DNA of 64,000 nucleotides from Lactarius indigo (GCA_025766275.1 JAFKAC010000025.1:715418-779417); one strand, 5' to 3'. Shown: positions 1 to 11,005, numbered from the stretch's first letter. Notes: generated from the letters alone by a model not told the origin. Program-made: numbers and translations.

Positions 1-1568
1 TTAAGGTTATCCAGGTGATGTCCCTTGTCAACTATCGACTCGAACTTCCCACGCAGTGGAGCACCCATGACGTGTTCCACATAGATCTTCTCACACCTTA
101 TTGCGAGACACCCACGCACGGACCAAACTATCAGCGCCCACCACCTGATTTGGTCGATAACGAAGAAGAATACGAGGTCGAAAAGATTCTAGACTCTCGG
201 CGATTCGGCAGAAGACGTCGGCTCCAATATCTCGTCAAATGGAAGGGCTACCCGGACTCCAATAATCAATGGATAGATAAGGATGACGTATTTGCCAAAG
301 AAGCCGTTCGGGAGTTCAAACATTCTAACCCCGACAGGGAAACACATATAAGAAGGACCTCTTGTCGTGATAAGTCCCCATCACCCACTTCTTCTATGCC
401 TTCTACTCGACGCAATGACCAGCTCGCACTCCTCTCTACCCTCGTCAACGACTCCTCCGCCACGCTTGTCAACCCCGACTCCGCCAACGACGCCGCAACC
501 ACTAGAACTACGGGAGGAAGCTGTCCCTCCATGCAGCATGAGGAAGACGGCCCTATCACTAGCGAAGAACTGCACCAGACACTGCAACGATTCCCTCTGC
601 CCCTACAGGGAGTTGTCGACGACGATCCAGCAGCAACTCAGCCAGCACCTCCACCAATGTACGCCATCACAAATCCCAACACCGGTGAGCCCGAAACCTT
701 CCTCACCAAAGACGAGTTATTTCGGCTTCAAGCAGCTGTCCCGCGCGGTGAAGCCACCCAACGCCATAGAGAAGTACGAACGAGAGTGGAAGGAAACGGC
801 GGCGCGGTGGCAGCGGGAGCAACTGCATATCGCCGCTTGCCGACGCCGAATGATGAAGGAGCAGAGGGAGTATTGGACAAGGATGAGGATGAAGACGAGC
901 TTGGAGACCACTACCCCATCAGGCACGCATTCCTTAACCATAAATTCTATGCTGAAGATCCAGCCGCCACTCCCTACCTCGTCGACGCAGCGGGGGGGCC
1001 TTTACACAGAGGACGAGTCGCCGTGGCACAAGCGACTCGTTATACACCAATGGGCGAGCGAGACCCAGCAACCAGAGTCGTCGTCCCTGAAGGGTTCCGG
1101 GTCAATGGAGGACCCGATTACATTCCGTTCCCGATCAAACTCCCCAACGGACCGACGGTACAAGCATCCCACGTACAGGTTATCCGAGGAGGAGACCCCT
1201 TCGTACTCGGATTAGCTCCGGGGTCGGGCTTCCTTTATGGTAAACCCCTCTACGCCACTCCTCACCTCCCCAAGAACAACCGCGCTTTCATCCCACATGA
1301 GGAGTATTTCTTACTCCGCGACCGACACCCCACGGACCTGTTACTAATGCGCATTGGGGATGTCACCCTCACTCAGGAACTGCGCCGGTTCCGCCAGTTT
1401 GCTTTCGCCGAAGACCAACTGGAGAAGCGGCTACGGCAGCTACAGCTGGAAAAGGAGATGGTGGTTCAGGACAAAAAGGACAGTCTCTATCGCCTCGAAA
1501 GGGCTAACATACTAGCGCGGATGGAAGATGAAGCGGAGAAGATGAGAAAAGAATTGGTGGCGGACTAG
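1..1568 (+). CDS. Ty3/gypsy (chromovirus) polyprotein, C-terminal part, El0
   Basis: This is the 3' end of a gag-pol polyprotein; the open frame enters from the left edge (codons from position 3), so protease, reverse transcriptase and integrase lie outside the window. The first residues are the integrase GPY/F-like tail ([20 protein letters not shown]). A chromodomain follows at about residues 45-105 ([26 protein letters not shown]) and would target integration to modified chromatin. After it comes a further roughly 400-residue extension: a proline-rich linker, a globular part with [14 protein letters not shown] and [11 protein letters not shown] near residues 375-420, and a charged coiled coil (residues about 455-515) that ends the protein. 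A second open frame (367-1215, +1 relative) overlaps the middle; around 740-890 that frame looks more protein-like than the main one, so two compensating indels are possible. The identity as gypsy pol is clear; integrity is uncertain. Confidence 0.9.
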   Translation, partial: KVIQVMSLVNYRLELPTQWSTHDVFHIDLLTPYCETPTHGPNYQRPPPDLVDNEEEYEVEKILDSRRFGRRRRLQYLVKWKGYPDSNNQWIDKDDVFAKEAVREFKHSNPDRETHIRRTSCRDKSPSPTSSMPSTRRNDQLALLSTLVNDSSATLVNPDSANDAATTRTTGGSCPSMQHEEDGPITSEELHQTLQRFPLPLQGVVDDDPAATQPAPPPMYAITNPNTGEPETFLTKDELFRLQAAVPRGEATQRHREVRTRVEGNGGAVAAGATAYRRLPTPNDEGAEGVLDKDEDEDELGDHYPIRHAFLNHKFYAEDPAATPYLVDAAGGPLHRGRVAVAQATRYTPMGERDPATRVVVPEGFRVNGGPDYIPFPIKLPNGPTVQASHVQVIRGGDPFVLGLAPGSGFLYGKPLYATPHLPKNNRAFIPHEEYFLLRDRHPTDLLLMRIGDVTLTQELRRFRQFAFAEDQLEKRLRQLQLEKEMVVQDKKDSLYRLERANILARMEDEAEKMRKELVAD

Positions 1569-1588
1569 TGAGGTGGGCCTCACTCCTG

Positions 1589-1600
1589 AAAAGGGGGTGA
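1589..1600 (+). promoter_or_regulatory. Polypurine tract of El0
   Basis: AAAAGGGGGTGA lies directly before the TGTTACG start of the 3' LTR and 20 bp after the polyprotein stop. It is the expected plus-strand primer site for reverse transcription. Confidence 0.8.
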
Positions 1601-2089
1601 TGTTACGGTACGGATTCGGTGACTCATTACATACGACTCATGACCGGTTATGACTACGGTCCGGTATCAGTATTAGTCATGGACTCTTACATCACATCAG
1701 TCAGCATAGTAGTTCGCATGTGATTGTGACTCCTGTATGACTCATTCCTAGGATAGCTGTACTAGGGTTCGAGCTAGTTACACTATTGGTTACCAACTGT
1801 TCTAGCGGCGCTTTAAAGCCCGCACGTATCTGTATAAGTAGTCGACTCAGAAGACCAAGAGTCCCCATCTTGGTCTTCTTCAATCCACTACCTGACTTGT
1901 TCTCTTTCTTGCCTTAGTCTCAGACTAAGTGTGCTTCCACTTGCTTCCTTGTCTTAAGCTGCAGCGTGTGTTGGAGTACCCCTGTTCAGCTCACGTTGGG
2001 TTGACACGTGATCCCCATTCGCCTATCTCCGCTAAGTTGATTACACCCTCATAGTGTCCAAGTCGGACTAACGCCGGTGGAGCGTAACA
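1601..2089 (+). mobile_element. 3' LTR of El0 (489 bp)
   Basis: The LTR is bounded by perfect 7-bp inverted ends, TGTTACG and CGTAACA, and is preceded by a polypurine tract. It contains a TATA box (TATAAG at 1833). A perfect 12-bp inverted repeat (1849-1860 and 1868-1879, 7-nt loop) sits where transcription would start. The partner 5' LTR is outside the window, so the target-site duplication cannot be read. The LTR overlaps the 3' end of the minus-strand gene at 2049-4414. Confidence 0.9.
1833..1879 (+). promoter_or_regulatory. TATA box and start-site hairpin in El0 LTR
   Basis: TATAAG at 1833-1838 is followed by AGAAGACCAAGA, loop GTCCCCA, TCTTGGTCTTCT. By analogy with El1 and El2 in this window, where the primer-complementary stretch begins 33 nt after the TATA, the RNA would start near 1866-1869 in the 3' arm. 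This predicts a primer-binding site resembling AAGAAGACCAAGA in the unseen 5' end. Confidence 0.55.
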
Positions 2090-4414
2090 CAAATCCCTTT
2101 GATGGGAAAAACCTTCTGAACTGGAGGTTCTCCCAGTCCTTGGGACTCACGACCTTGACTACCACTCGAGAGAACAGCCTCCGAAGGTCGGTGTTCTTGA
2201 AGATCTTGGTGGTTGCTTCTTTCCGCTCTTCATTTGTCATGAGTAGATGGCTTGATTCACGGTTGGACCTGCGATTGGGTGCATTTTCGAGGAGATCGTA
2301 AGGGAACTGCCTCCAGATCCGTGCGATGATATTGTCGATGCTTTCTGAGCCACCCTGACCTTCATCCGTCTGATCTACATCCAGAGGGGCAATATCAGGA
2401 CCGGCCTCTTGAGGCAGGGGCATCATGGCAATGCCTTGATCACTGAGGGTCCTATCTCGAGCTTTCAACTCTTCATCAGCCACGACATGCCATATGTCTA
2501 CAGGATGCTTCCGACGGTTTTGAATGCGGTTTTTGTTCCTCTCCTGTGAATTACCGTGCCAGGACTTGACATTGAATCTGATGTTGAAGTCTTGCTCATC
2601 GGCGATGCCATACAGCCAGCAAATGGAATCCATGGCAATACTGTCACCTCCTCCCATTTGCAGAGCAACTCCTTGCTGTAGTGTGATGCCTGAGATGAAA
2701 TAGAGACCATGGGCCAGCATAATGGGCACCGGGTCAGAATCCTCATGAGGCTCCGTTTCGTAGAGGTTCCAGCAACAAGTTCGTGTGAGCTCTGTCTCCG
2801 CTCGCCCTTCTGCTGGACGGTAGTTGATGGCATTCAACATGTAGATGAGGATGGCACCAAGGGTGAGTGACGAGCGCATCGGTCTGTATCGGACTGGTGT
2901 CTCCATCAACATACCCAGTGCAGTATATATTGCACCCATGCGAAAATATTTGAAGTGCCTAGATATCATATGAGGATGACCATGCATAAATTGACGGAAG
3001 ATCTCACCACCACATAATTGGCGACAATGTGTAAGTCCACCCTGCGATAATGTCCTCAGGTGCACTTCTAAGAGCATCTTGGGCGAGTACCAATGGGACG
3101 CAAATTTCGAGATGAGCGCAACCTTCTTGGGGTTTCTGGCCCATGCTACCAGCACAAGCCTTGTATGTCTCCGACATTTTTTCGAGCTGGTCTACCAGCT
3201 TCTCGAGCATCTTCGGGAAGAGCTCCTTGCACCTCCGGCGCCTCCAGATACCTTGGTGGAGCTGATATGTTGGGCATTTGTCTGTGGTGTAGACATTGAT
3301 GTAGTTGATGTCATTCCTCCCCCCGAATGGGCCAGGTTCGCAACGGAAGCCCGCAAAGTCATCCAGTTGGGAGACATTGTCGAGATGGAATGTCTTTCGT
3401 CTCTGCAATGCCGCTATCTCTGCATCGCTCAACAAAGGCATCAGGTACCTGAGAATTGCTGGGTGGCAGTGTCTTGACCATTGAACGACCATTCCCGTAT
3501 CATAGACCTCCAGTCCAACATCGACAAGCCAGTTATCTTGGTCAATACGTGCTGTATCCACATGCTCAAAGAATGTATTGAAGGCTTCTTCAGGAAGTGT
3601 TCCTTCGTCATCATGAGCAGTACCACCTTTGAGCCCTCTAAGTTCATGTCCGAAATATGCCATCTCAAATTCGGGGATGTCGTCCAGACGATTTGTCAGA
3701 GCCGTACAAAACTCTACGAGGAAGATAGGAGGGACCGCCAAAGAGCCAAGGTGTCGACGGCCAGCAGTATCCTGTGATTGTACCATGGCACTGTGATAGT
3801 TGACAGGCCAATGGCTCGCCTGGGTTGGTATGACCTCCATGACTGCAGGCCGGATGCAGTCATCATAGAGTTTTGCGAGTTGCTCCTGGCGCAGGCATGG
3901 CATCACAGATGCACTGTACAGACTTGGGAAGAATATCCTTGTGAGATGCCTACTCCCGACAGTACCGAAGGCGCAATTAGGGATTTTCTCGAGGGGGGCA
4001 TAGGTCACCTTTCCCTGAGAATCGATGGAGTAAGGACAAAGTACAACTACGTTACCAAGGATATACAGTACTCACATCTGGTAAAAAAATTGGACCTTTG
4101 ACATGGTTTGGTTTCGTAAGGGTGTCCCTAAAACTTGCAACTGGAAAAACATTGAATGGACTCGTGTAAGGCAAGTTGCGAGTAACCCCAATGGCAGAAT
4201 CAAAGTCTCTTGTGAAACGTGGTATAGCCGGGGGATGGAGCCCTTGTCTAGCATTGATGGAGGCACGGTGTGGTACTTGATCAATGAGGAATCGACCACA
4301 GAGAGCAGTGTTAATGTATTCCATTGGCTCGCGTGATGCAGCATCTTCCATCAAGATGGTGAACTCTTCGAGGGTGAACTGCTCGGTGGGCAATGTGTTG
4401 TGTGGGAAGGCCAT
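2049..4414 (-). CDS. Hypothetical protein of unknown family, 3' end overwritten by an LTR
   Basis: I do not recognise this protein. Three exons fit: 4414-4076, 4014-3091 and 3041-2049, giving 752 codons in one frame. Intron 1 (61 nt) is clean, GTGAGT to CAG with a CTTAC-like branch; intron 2 (49 nt, GTACTC to GCAG) is my best explanation for the frame change near 3040-3090 and is less certain. The start is ATG at 4412-4414. No signal peptide or zinc finger is evident. Visible features are a proline/histidine-rich N-terminus, a central region rich in aromatic and acidic residues, and conserved-looking blocks such as CRQLCGGEIFRQF and FRMGAIYTALGM. The last 13 codons and the stop lie inside the El0 LTR (up to 2089), so the native C-terminus has been replaced. 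Long intact frames suggest recent function, but expression is unknown. Confidence 0.6.
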
Positions 4415-4890
4415 TTTTCGAATAGATTACGAAGGAGGAATGCCTGAGGGAAACCTGAGAGGTGCTCAAATGGGGGGAAAGAAGATGCAATGAGGTCGCT
4501 GACTGTCAAAGACTTTATAAACCATGGGGGTATGTGGGCAGTTGTTTTTTTCACAGTGCTTTTTAGGTATAGGCCGTGACCAGGAGGGTCATTGCCAAGA
4601 TGGGTTAGATAGAACGTAGTTTACTTGACATAAATTTGCAAAATATGTTAGAGTACCTAGGTAGTTATAGAGTCATATGCGGGATGTGTGAGCTCATCGG
4701 TACGTTCTACTTGATCTGCCACAAGGTGTGTGGAAATAAGCAAACCAATGTTGGCCTGGCTGAGTAATCGATTTGTCTAGTAAGCCACTATGGTTATCCT
4801 GTGGGGGCACACATGGACCCATTCCGGCCTGTGTAAGTTAGTCCAGTTGGACAAGGCACGACACATAGTTTAACACAGGGAAGGGATCTT
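4415..4890. other. Intergenic, nothing recognised
   Basis: AT-rich flank upstream of the 2049-4414 gene. It presumably contains that gene's promoter on the minus strand. No convincing TATA box, ORF or repeat was seen. Confidence 0.5.
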
Positions 4891-5275
4891 GAGAGTCAGG
4901 ACGTGATGTGTGTACAGGCGTCCAGGACGCCACACACATACACACAGACCAGCTCTATCCAGTACGCATAGTCCAGGTTTGGTCCAGTGACAAGACATGA
5001 CATATATGACATACTGGATGTTTGAGAGTCAGAGCGTGATGCGTGTACGGGCGTCCAGGACGCCACGCACATACACACAGACCAGCTCTTTCCAGTACAC
5101 ATAGTCCAGGTTTGGTCCAGTGACAAGACATGACATATATGACATACTGGATGTTTGAGAGTCAGGATGTAATGTGTGCACAGGCGTCCAAGACGCCACA
5201 TACACACACACACAGACCAGCTCTTTCCAGTACACATAGTCCAGGTTTGGTCCAGTGACAAGACAAGACATACAT
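4891..5275. repeat. 133-bp minisatellite array 1 (three units)
   Basis: Three consecutive units begin with GAGAGTCA at 4891, 5024 and 5157, a period of exactly 133 bp; the third is cut short at about 5275. Each unit carries the 15-bp palindrome GGCGTCCAGGACGCC (one A-to-A mismatch in unit 3), a CACACA-rich stretch and CCAGCTCTxTCCAGTA. 133 is not a multiple of three, so the long frames across it are not coding. The same family occurs in opposite orientation at 12466-12937. The array abuts the broken RNase H end of the LINE fragment. Confidence 0.9.
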
Positions 5276-6007
5276 AACCCAGGTGGAAGTGTAGTGCGTG
5301 TGGGTCGTTGCCTGGTCTGAGCAGGATGGCGGCAGCGCCGACCTTCCCTTCATGTGCCAAGCCATCTGAGTAGAATTTGATTTCCTTGCTCCCTTCTTTG
5401 TCAGCTTTCTTGGATGCTTCTTTGTTGCTCACTATTTCAATGCTCAATGGTCTCCTGTGTGCCGTTGCTGGGTTTGTTCCTATGGCCGGAATTGTTTTGA
5501 ATTCGTTTGGCTTGATGTTGAACGTTTGCATGAGGTCGTGAAGGGGGACTTGTGTCTCTTGATGTTCTTGTTTGTGGCTTTTCTTGTGGGTTTGTAAAGG
5601 GGGTGCTCCAGAGGTAGCGTTGCGATGCGGGATGTTTCCCTGAAGAGATGTTTTTCTATTTTGAGCTGCATCGGGATGGTGTCTGCATGTGCGTTAAGCG
5701 TGTCAGTTGGAGAGGTGCGAAGCCCGCCTGTGATGGCTAGGCTGCCGTCTCTTTGTACGGAGTTCAGCTTGTTTCTTTGTCTTTTTATCTTCCCAATTTC
5801 ACTTGATGTTTCGTTCTTTGCGGCGTGACTTCCCCATACGTCAACCGCGTATAACGTCCTTGGTATTGCGACTCCAATGTAGAGTTGATGCGCGCGGTTC
5901 GGGATGATACCACAGCTTGGTGCCGCTGCAAGGATCAGTACTTTACTACACTTGCCTGACACATACAGACACCCCAGCCACCTCAGTATCAATACCAACG
6001 CCACCAA
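5276..6007 (-). pseudogene. LINE (non-LTR retrotransposon) fragment: RT C-terminal connection and RNase H
   Basis: On the minus strand one frame (6007-5540) encodes the segment joining reverse transcriptase to RNase H (PRTLYAVDVWGS, TLNAHADTIPMQLKIEKHLF, RIATLPLEHPLY). A second frame (5531-5285) continues with MQTFNIKPNEF and the start of an RNase H domain (IKFYSDGLAHEGKVGAAAILLRPG, first catalytic Asp in YSDG). The switch near 5550 lies in a run of five C residues and is best explained by a 1-nt deletion. The upstream reverse transcriptase is missing, and the RNase H domain stops abruptly where the minisatellite begins. It is a dead remnant. Confidence 0.85.
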
Positions 6008-8220
6008 GCCTCGCCGTCACCTACTAGCACGCGTTGGCTCCTCATATAAGCACTTCTAATATGTACTTTGCTTGTTATATAAGACCTCGAGCCTGATTTC
6101 ACATTGGTATTGGCCTTCGGACTGATACTATCCCATTCTCAAACGTGTGAGCTGCCTCTGAACGGAATCGTACCATTTTACTACCGCATGACCTACTGTA
6201 TCGATTATCGTCTCTGTTATCCTCTGTCAACGTCTTTCCCTTGGGTTGACTTCTTCATACTTATACTCCCTACACCCCTACACCTTGATGAGTTTCTTGC
6301 AAGGCTCCGGAGCGGTCTCAAGGCCCCAAGACCTGAGACAGACCTAACAGGCCATTTGATGTCGATTGACTGACTTCTCCGACCACAGCTCTTGGCACTA
6401 TCAAGAGCCCTGTAGTGAGTCCCTCTTCTTGATGCCACACTCCATGGACTCGTGTCTTGACTTCTTTCAATCTGGCTGAATTTCAACGATCTCACCCACT
6501 CGAACCAACCTGAACCCTGGCTTCTTCTAGGACCTGTATATGTACACAAACTGCCTGCACTTCCGAGTCGCACGTGTGAGTTCCAAATGGCGATGCCAGT
6601 GCGATTCGTGCTTGCAGTAATACACATAGCTCATGGCTGGCTAGGTTAAACTGTCATTTTGCATCTCCTAGTTACTTTCCTGCACCACACTGGCGGACCA
6701 GACATTCCCGCACTCCGGCCAGTATACCTTCCCCTTGTCTTGTGACCCCGCTGGGTTTCTCCCTGGCCTCCACTACACATTGAGATCTACATCTCTGTTT
6801 GACAGTGTAAAAACTTCTTGTATCTACACCTATTAAGTCAGCAAATATTAGTTCCTTTTCCCTCAGGGCTTAGAGCTCTGTAGGGCAAGTTCGTCTTGTT
6901 CTCATCGTCCCCCAGTGTGCCGCACCTTCACGCGCCCTCAGTTCCTTTGGAGCGACACGTCTCTGATTCAAACAAACCACTATACGAAGTTACGAGCCCC
7001 GCAAAGGCCTGCACGACCTGAAACATGGCTTCACGCCCCCCCCTCCAGAACCCAATGTATCCCTAGGCTGCACATAGAAGTGCCCATTGGCAGTTTAGGG
7101 TATCAGTAGGGCATTTTCCAGCAGATAAGATCCTGAAAACATGTAAGCACAGTAGGCAATTGAGTAAGATTGTTGTATACAGAGATTGTCATCAAATACA
7201 GTGATTACTGCGAAGATTATTCAGTTCAAATATAGTTATACAGAGCGATGGCACTACATTGGGTTCTGTGCCACAATGCACATGAAAGATGTGTAGAGAA
7301 CTATGAGTCAGTGAGAGCGGGAAAAGCTCTGTGCACACAAGACGGGGATGCGAAAAGTGACTGTAAGAAAGTAAAGAGGGCGAGAAAGCGTGCACTACAG
7401 ACCTTTGTGATGGTGCCTTTGACCAAGACTGACCCTGACAAGCTTTGCAGTCATTCAAGAAGAGCAAGTGAGACCAAGAGTAAGTACGATGTGGGGAATT
7501 ATGTCCTTTATTGAGCACAAAAGCTGAGCCTTATACACATCGAGTACATGTAAGGGTGAGCAGAGCAATTTCAAAATGCCAAGTTGGCTGGTATGAGGCG
7601 AAGCGAGGGACAAGCAGTACCTTAGAGTATTGTCTTTGAGTGAACGGGCGAAGTGGCACATCCTCATTCCTCTCTTGTGTGCTGCCACCTGTCTGCCCAC
7701 CTTTTCAACTGGTCTGAAGAACCTGGATCCTATCTTTTTTAGAGAGAGAACAGCCCTTTCTTCTGAAATACTATTCCATTGACAAGTGTTGGGGCGGATA
7801 ATACTTCTCGAGATAAACAAAGGTCGACGCCCACCAGGCTTCGTTCCACTCACTGAAGAGGCCGCTCAGCTACTGAGAGAGGTGCGGGCGAGATGGCTCG
7901 CCTGAAATCCCAACTCCTGTAGAACCAAGTCGGCAAAGAGGAGCTAGACCGGCTAGTGCTGGGAGAGAAGGCTGCTCGCATGTCCCTGCATGACAGAGAG
8001 ACTGTGGAACAGCGCAACTGGCCAAACTTATCCTGACAGTCGCCGTTTGCGCTGCCGACGTGCACTGCCACTCCCTCTCCCGCCACCGGGCATGCTCCGT
8101 GTGTCGCTCACCGTTTGCGCTGCCCAAATGGTGCTGCCGTCTTCCTCTCACCGCTGGCCTTTGCCCCGCGACGCTCACCGTTTGCCCTGTCCTTCCGTGT
8201 CTTTGGTTTCGTTGACGGAG
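6008..8220. other. Long stretch without a recognisable gene
   Basis: Short frames on both strands show no family resemblance and no exon-intron pattern that I can support. From about 7980 the sequence becomes GC-rich with recurring CCGTTTGCGCTGCC-like strings, possibly more diverged units of the tandem repeat that follows. Confidence 0.4.
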
Positions 8221-8226
8221 TCTGTT

Positions 8227-8890
8227 CGCCAGTGCACCACTCCCAGGATCGGGCGAACGGTGCCACCTATTACAGTCAAAAAGCGCCCCAAGGCCAGCAC
8301 GCCTGGGGACCCAGAAGCATGACACTACTCTACAGTGACGTGTGTGTCATGAGACAAGTTGGACGGCGTACATGAGTGGTGGCACTCCCAGGGACTCGGA
8401 CAGATGGTGCTACCTACCACGATCAAAGGGCAGACACAAGTCCGGCGCACCCGGGATGGCACTACTCCACAGTGGCCTCTGCATGTCGTGAGATGGGTCG
8501 AAGGGTGCATGCGAGTGGCGCAGCACTCTTAGGGACTCGAGTAGACAAGTGGCAGCACTCCCGAGGACTCTGACAGATGGTGCTACCTATTGCGGTTGAT
8601 GGGCACATGCAAGTCCGACATGCCCAGGGCTCGGATAATTGGCACTACTCTACAGTTGCGTGCGAGTCGCAAGATGGGTCGAACGATGCACGCGAATGGC
8701 AGCACCTATGAGGACTCGAACGGGTGACGCTACCTACCGCGGTCGAAGGGCACACCCGAGCCCGGCAAGCATTGGCTTACGCCACTCTACAGTGGCCTCT
8801 GCGTGTCACGAGATACACAGAACAGCACACGCAAGTGGCGGCGGCACTCCTGGGGGCTCAGACGAACGATGCTACCTTCACGTCAGGTGG
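8227..8890 (+). repeat. Degenerate tandem repeat, about 145-170 bp units
   Basis: Five diverged units begin with a string like CACTCCCAGGGACTCGGACAGATGGTGC at about 8227, 8384, 8556, 8703 and 8845 (spacings 157, 172, 147, 142). Each unit then carries TGCTACCTACC, GGGCACAxxCAAGTCCGG, GGCACTACTCTACAGTGGCCTCTGC and GAGATGGGTCGAA-like blocks. It is too diverged and indel-rich to be coding. Confidence 0.8.
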
Positions 8891-8949
8891 TATGCGGAGG
8901 TGTGTGCCCCAAATAGTCATAGTGTGCCGGTTGGAGCTAGCTCGCCAAC

Positions 8950-10107
8950 AGAGATGAGGGGTGGTGCGAACACAGGGAGGCGCGCACTCTGGATAAAAAT
9001 ATCTAGAGTACAGCGCGTACAGCGTGTCACGGTAGGTTCAAGTCATCCAAGCCATCCAAACCAATACTGCATGCAGTCTGGAAGCATGAACACGAATTCG
9101 TGGACACGACGACCATGTGGGATAATTATCCCCTGCAGAAGATTGGAAGGTCATGGCGAGGGAAGACATGGTAGTAGAGGGAAAGAAAGTGAAGACATGT
9201 CGTGTCGCGTAAATTAGCTGAATCCGTCACGCAAAGTCACGTGACCGCTGCGTCATTTCCTTTTAGGAAATGATTGCTAATCAAATTCGAAACGTTTGTA
9301 CTGTTTCTTTTTTTTTTTAGAAGGGCACTTTTATTTTAGATATCTAGTTTGTCTACGTGTAGACGACTAAATACCCGTAAATAAAGTGCTAAGTAGTAGG
9401 AGATTTACCATCAGCTCTACCTAGCACACTGTGTTGCCGGGCCTAGAGGGGAACCGGTTTGTGAGGGAAAATGCGCTTACGCACATCCCCTGGTAGGGGG
9501 GATAGTGTGGGACTCAGACACAGGGCAGCCGCGGTTAGGTGCAGTGTGGTCTCCTACCCACTAAAACCTCACAGATCTCGAGCCAGTTGGGGGGGGGGGC
9601 TCTGGGTGGAAGACGTATAGAGTTTTATGGAGGCAGGCAGCTGGATAGGTGAACAATGTGTGAGTGGGAGTTCCTGAGGAGAGCGTATGCTCCTCTCTCC
9701 TAGATATTATTCATAGATAATCGTTTAACTACGCTAATATTACGATTATCTAATATGTCAATCTAGCCTCAGTTTGCCGGACTTTGTCCGTTCCGGGCTG
9801 TAGCCCAACAAGACGTGTTTCCAGGTGGCTTTGACAGTTTTGTTTTCTTCGTCAGAGGCTTCCAGGGTGTTTGTGTTGGTGAGCAGTGAGCTGACGTGTC
9901 CAGTTTGTCCTTGCTTGGATATTGTATATTCATGTTTGGTGGTGGTTGCTGTGCTGTTGTGTTGAATTGACTGACGTGTCTATTTGGCAACTGTTTGGCC
10001 AAGTTGTGCTTCTGTTTGGTGTGTTTGGTGTGTGAGTTGGACGTGGCTGGCATGGGGGGCGAGAGGCAAGTGTGCATTGAGTTCAATGTTGATGTATACC
10101 TAGTGCT
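8950..10107. other. Non-coding stretch
   Basis: No gene was recognised. It holds a 70-bp block shared with 47747-47814, a T-run at about 9307-9318 and a G-run at about 9588-9598. No open frame with family resemblance is present. Confidence 0.4.
9067..9140 (+). repeat. Dispersed short repeat, copy 1
   Basis: The segment from ACTGCATGCAGTCTGGAAGC to TTATCCCCTGCAGA matches 47747-47814, with one 3-4 bp gap and roughly 10 substitutions. The outer parts, CTGCATGCAG and CTGCAGA, are themselves partly palindromic. It is probably a small mobile-element or LTR relic; the family is unknown. Confidence 0.7.
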
Positions 10108-10292
10108 ACGACAGCGTGTCATTTCGCTGTGTCTTTATCAGAACCTCTATGCCAGCTCATTTGTTCCTTCCTTCTGAATCGTGTCTGTCAAAGTTCACGT
10201 CTTCTCATTTTCTCACTCTTGCCCACTCTTCTGCTGTCCCTTCTAATGTTCTTTTCCATTTCCCCACCTTATCGTGCCCATATGCCGTAACC
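10108..10292 (+). repeat. Diverged 5'-flank repeat, copy 1
   Basis: From ACGACAGCGTGT to CACCTTATCGTGC this resembles 26467-26640, also on the plus strand, at about 75-80% identity by eye. Here it lies just upstream of the 10400 gene; the other copy lies upstream of, but pointing away from, the SNF2 gene. Confidence 0.75.
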
Positions 10293-10399
10293 TTACCCCC
10301 CCTGGTAATTTGTACCTGTGTATTCATTATAAGACCCATCCGCAACCGTGACAATACATATGCGCACCATTGCCATTTTGCCACTCCATCCCACAATCA

Positions 10400-11005
10400 A
10401 TGTCAGCTCGACGTCTTTCGGACGTAATTCTTGCCGTAGGCCCTTCTATCTGGTCTTTCCAGGCCTGGCAGCTCAGGACTCAGAATCTCGTCCCTCCCTT
10501 CGACATCAACGCTACTCCTGCCAATACCCATCTTGCCTCCTGGCAGCTCACGGTCATCAAGAACCTCACATATGACATTCATTCACTTCCCACCTATGAT
10601 GAGCGCATACGCTTCATTCTCCGGGCCCAAAAGTCCCTCGCGAAGTTTCAACATGCCCCTGACACCTGGGACGCCTGGGTCAATGGTCACATTCGGTCCT
10701 GGAGTCTTCAGATTGACACTGAGCAAATCCTGTACGGCTTCGGTCGTCACCCTTCACAGACATACGGATATCCTACCGAGGCTCGCATGGTCAGTACAAT
10801 TATTGTCACCTTCATCCCCCTCTGCTTACTTTTCATCAAGGATGACCTCATCCCTTTGGTCCCATTCGTCGCTGAGGAACTTTTTGGTGTGGATGCATAT
10901 ATGAATCCAACAATCCCCCAACCAATAGTGAAGGATGAACTTCACAAGTTCATCATAGACCTGCTCCACATTGTTTGGCATTCCGCAGTAGCAACTGATC
11001 ATTAA
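10400..11005 (+). CDS. Truncated paralogue of the SNF2-helicase N-terminal domain
   Basis: ATG at 10400 starts MSARRLSDVILAVG. Exon 1 runs to 10789; a 51-nt intron (GTCAGT to AAG, 10790-10840) is followed by exon 2 to a TGA/TAA-rich end at 11005. The protein parallels the N-terminus of the SNF2 gene at 26094: compare IWSFQAWQLRTQNLVPPF with IWDYPVWRERTKDAVPPF, YDERI with YHERI, DAWV with DAWV, GRHPSQ with GRHPRQ, and FVAEELFGVDAYMNP with AIAEALFGNDAFVDP. No helicase motifs follow, and the frame degrades after about 11000 (a weak continuation may lie near 11095-11180). The function of the domain is unknown. It is either a stand-alone paralogue or, more likely, a truncated copy. Confidence 0.65.
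   Translation: MSARRLSDVILAVGPSIWSFQAWQLRTQNLVPPFDINATPANTHLASWQLTVIKNLTYDIHSLPTYDERIRFILRAQKSLAKFQHAPDTWDAWVNGHIRSWSLQIDTEQILYGFGRHPSQTYGYPTEARMVSTIIVTFIPLCLLFIKDDLIPLVPFVAEELFGVDAYMNPTIPQPIVKDELHKFIIDLLHIVWHSAVATDH

Noticed and set aside
4896..5531. 211-residue frame with repeated LDQTWTMCTGKSW-type sequence
   Set aside because: The repeat period of 133 bp shifts frame in each unit; only the first part is real (LINE RNase H).
9030..9050. GGTTCAAGTCATCC, resembling a tRNA B box
   Set aside because: No A box or cloverleaf can be drawn around it, so there is no tRNA gene or SINE head here.
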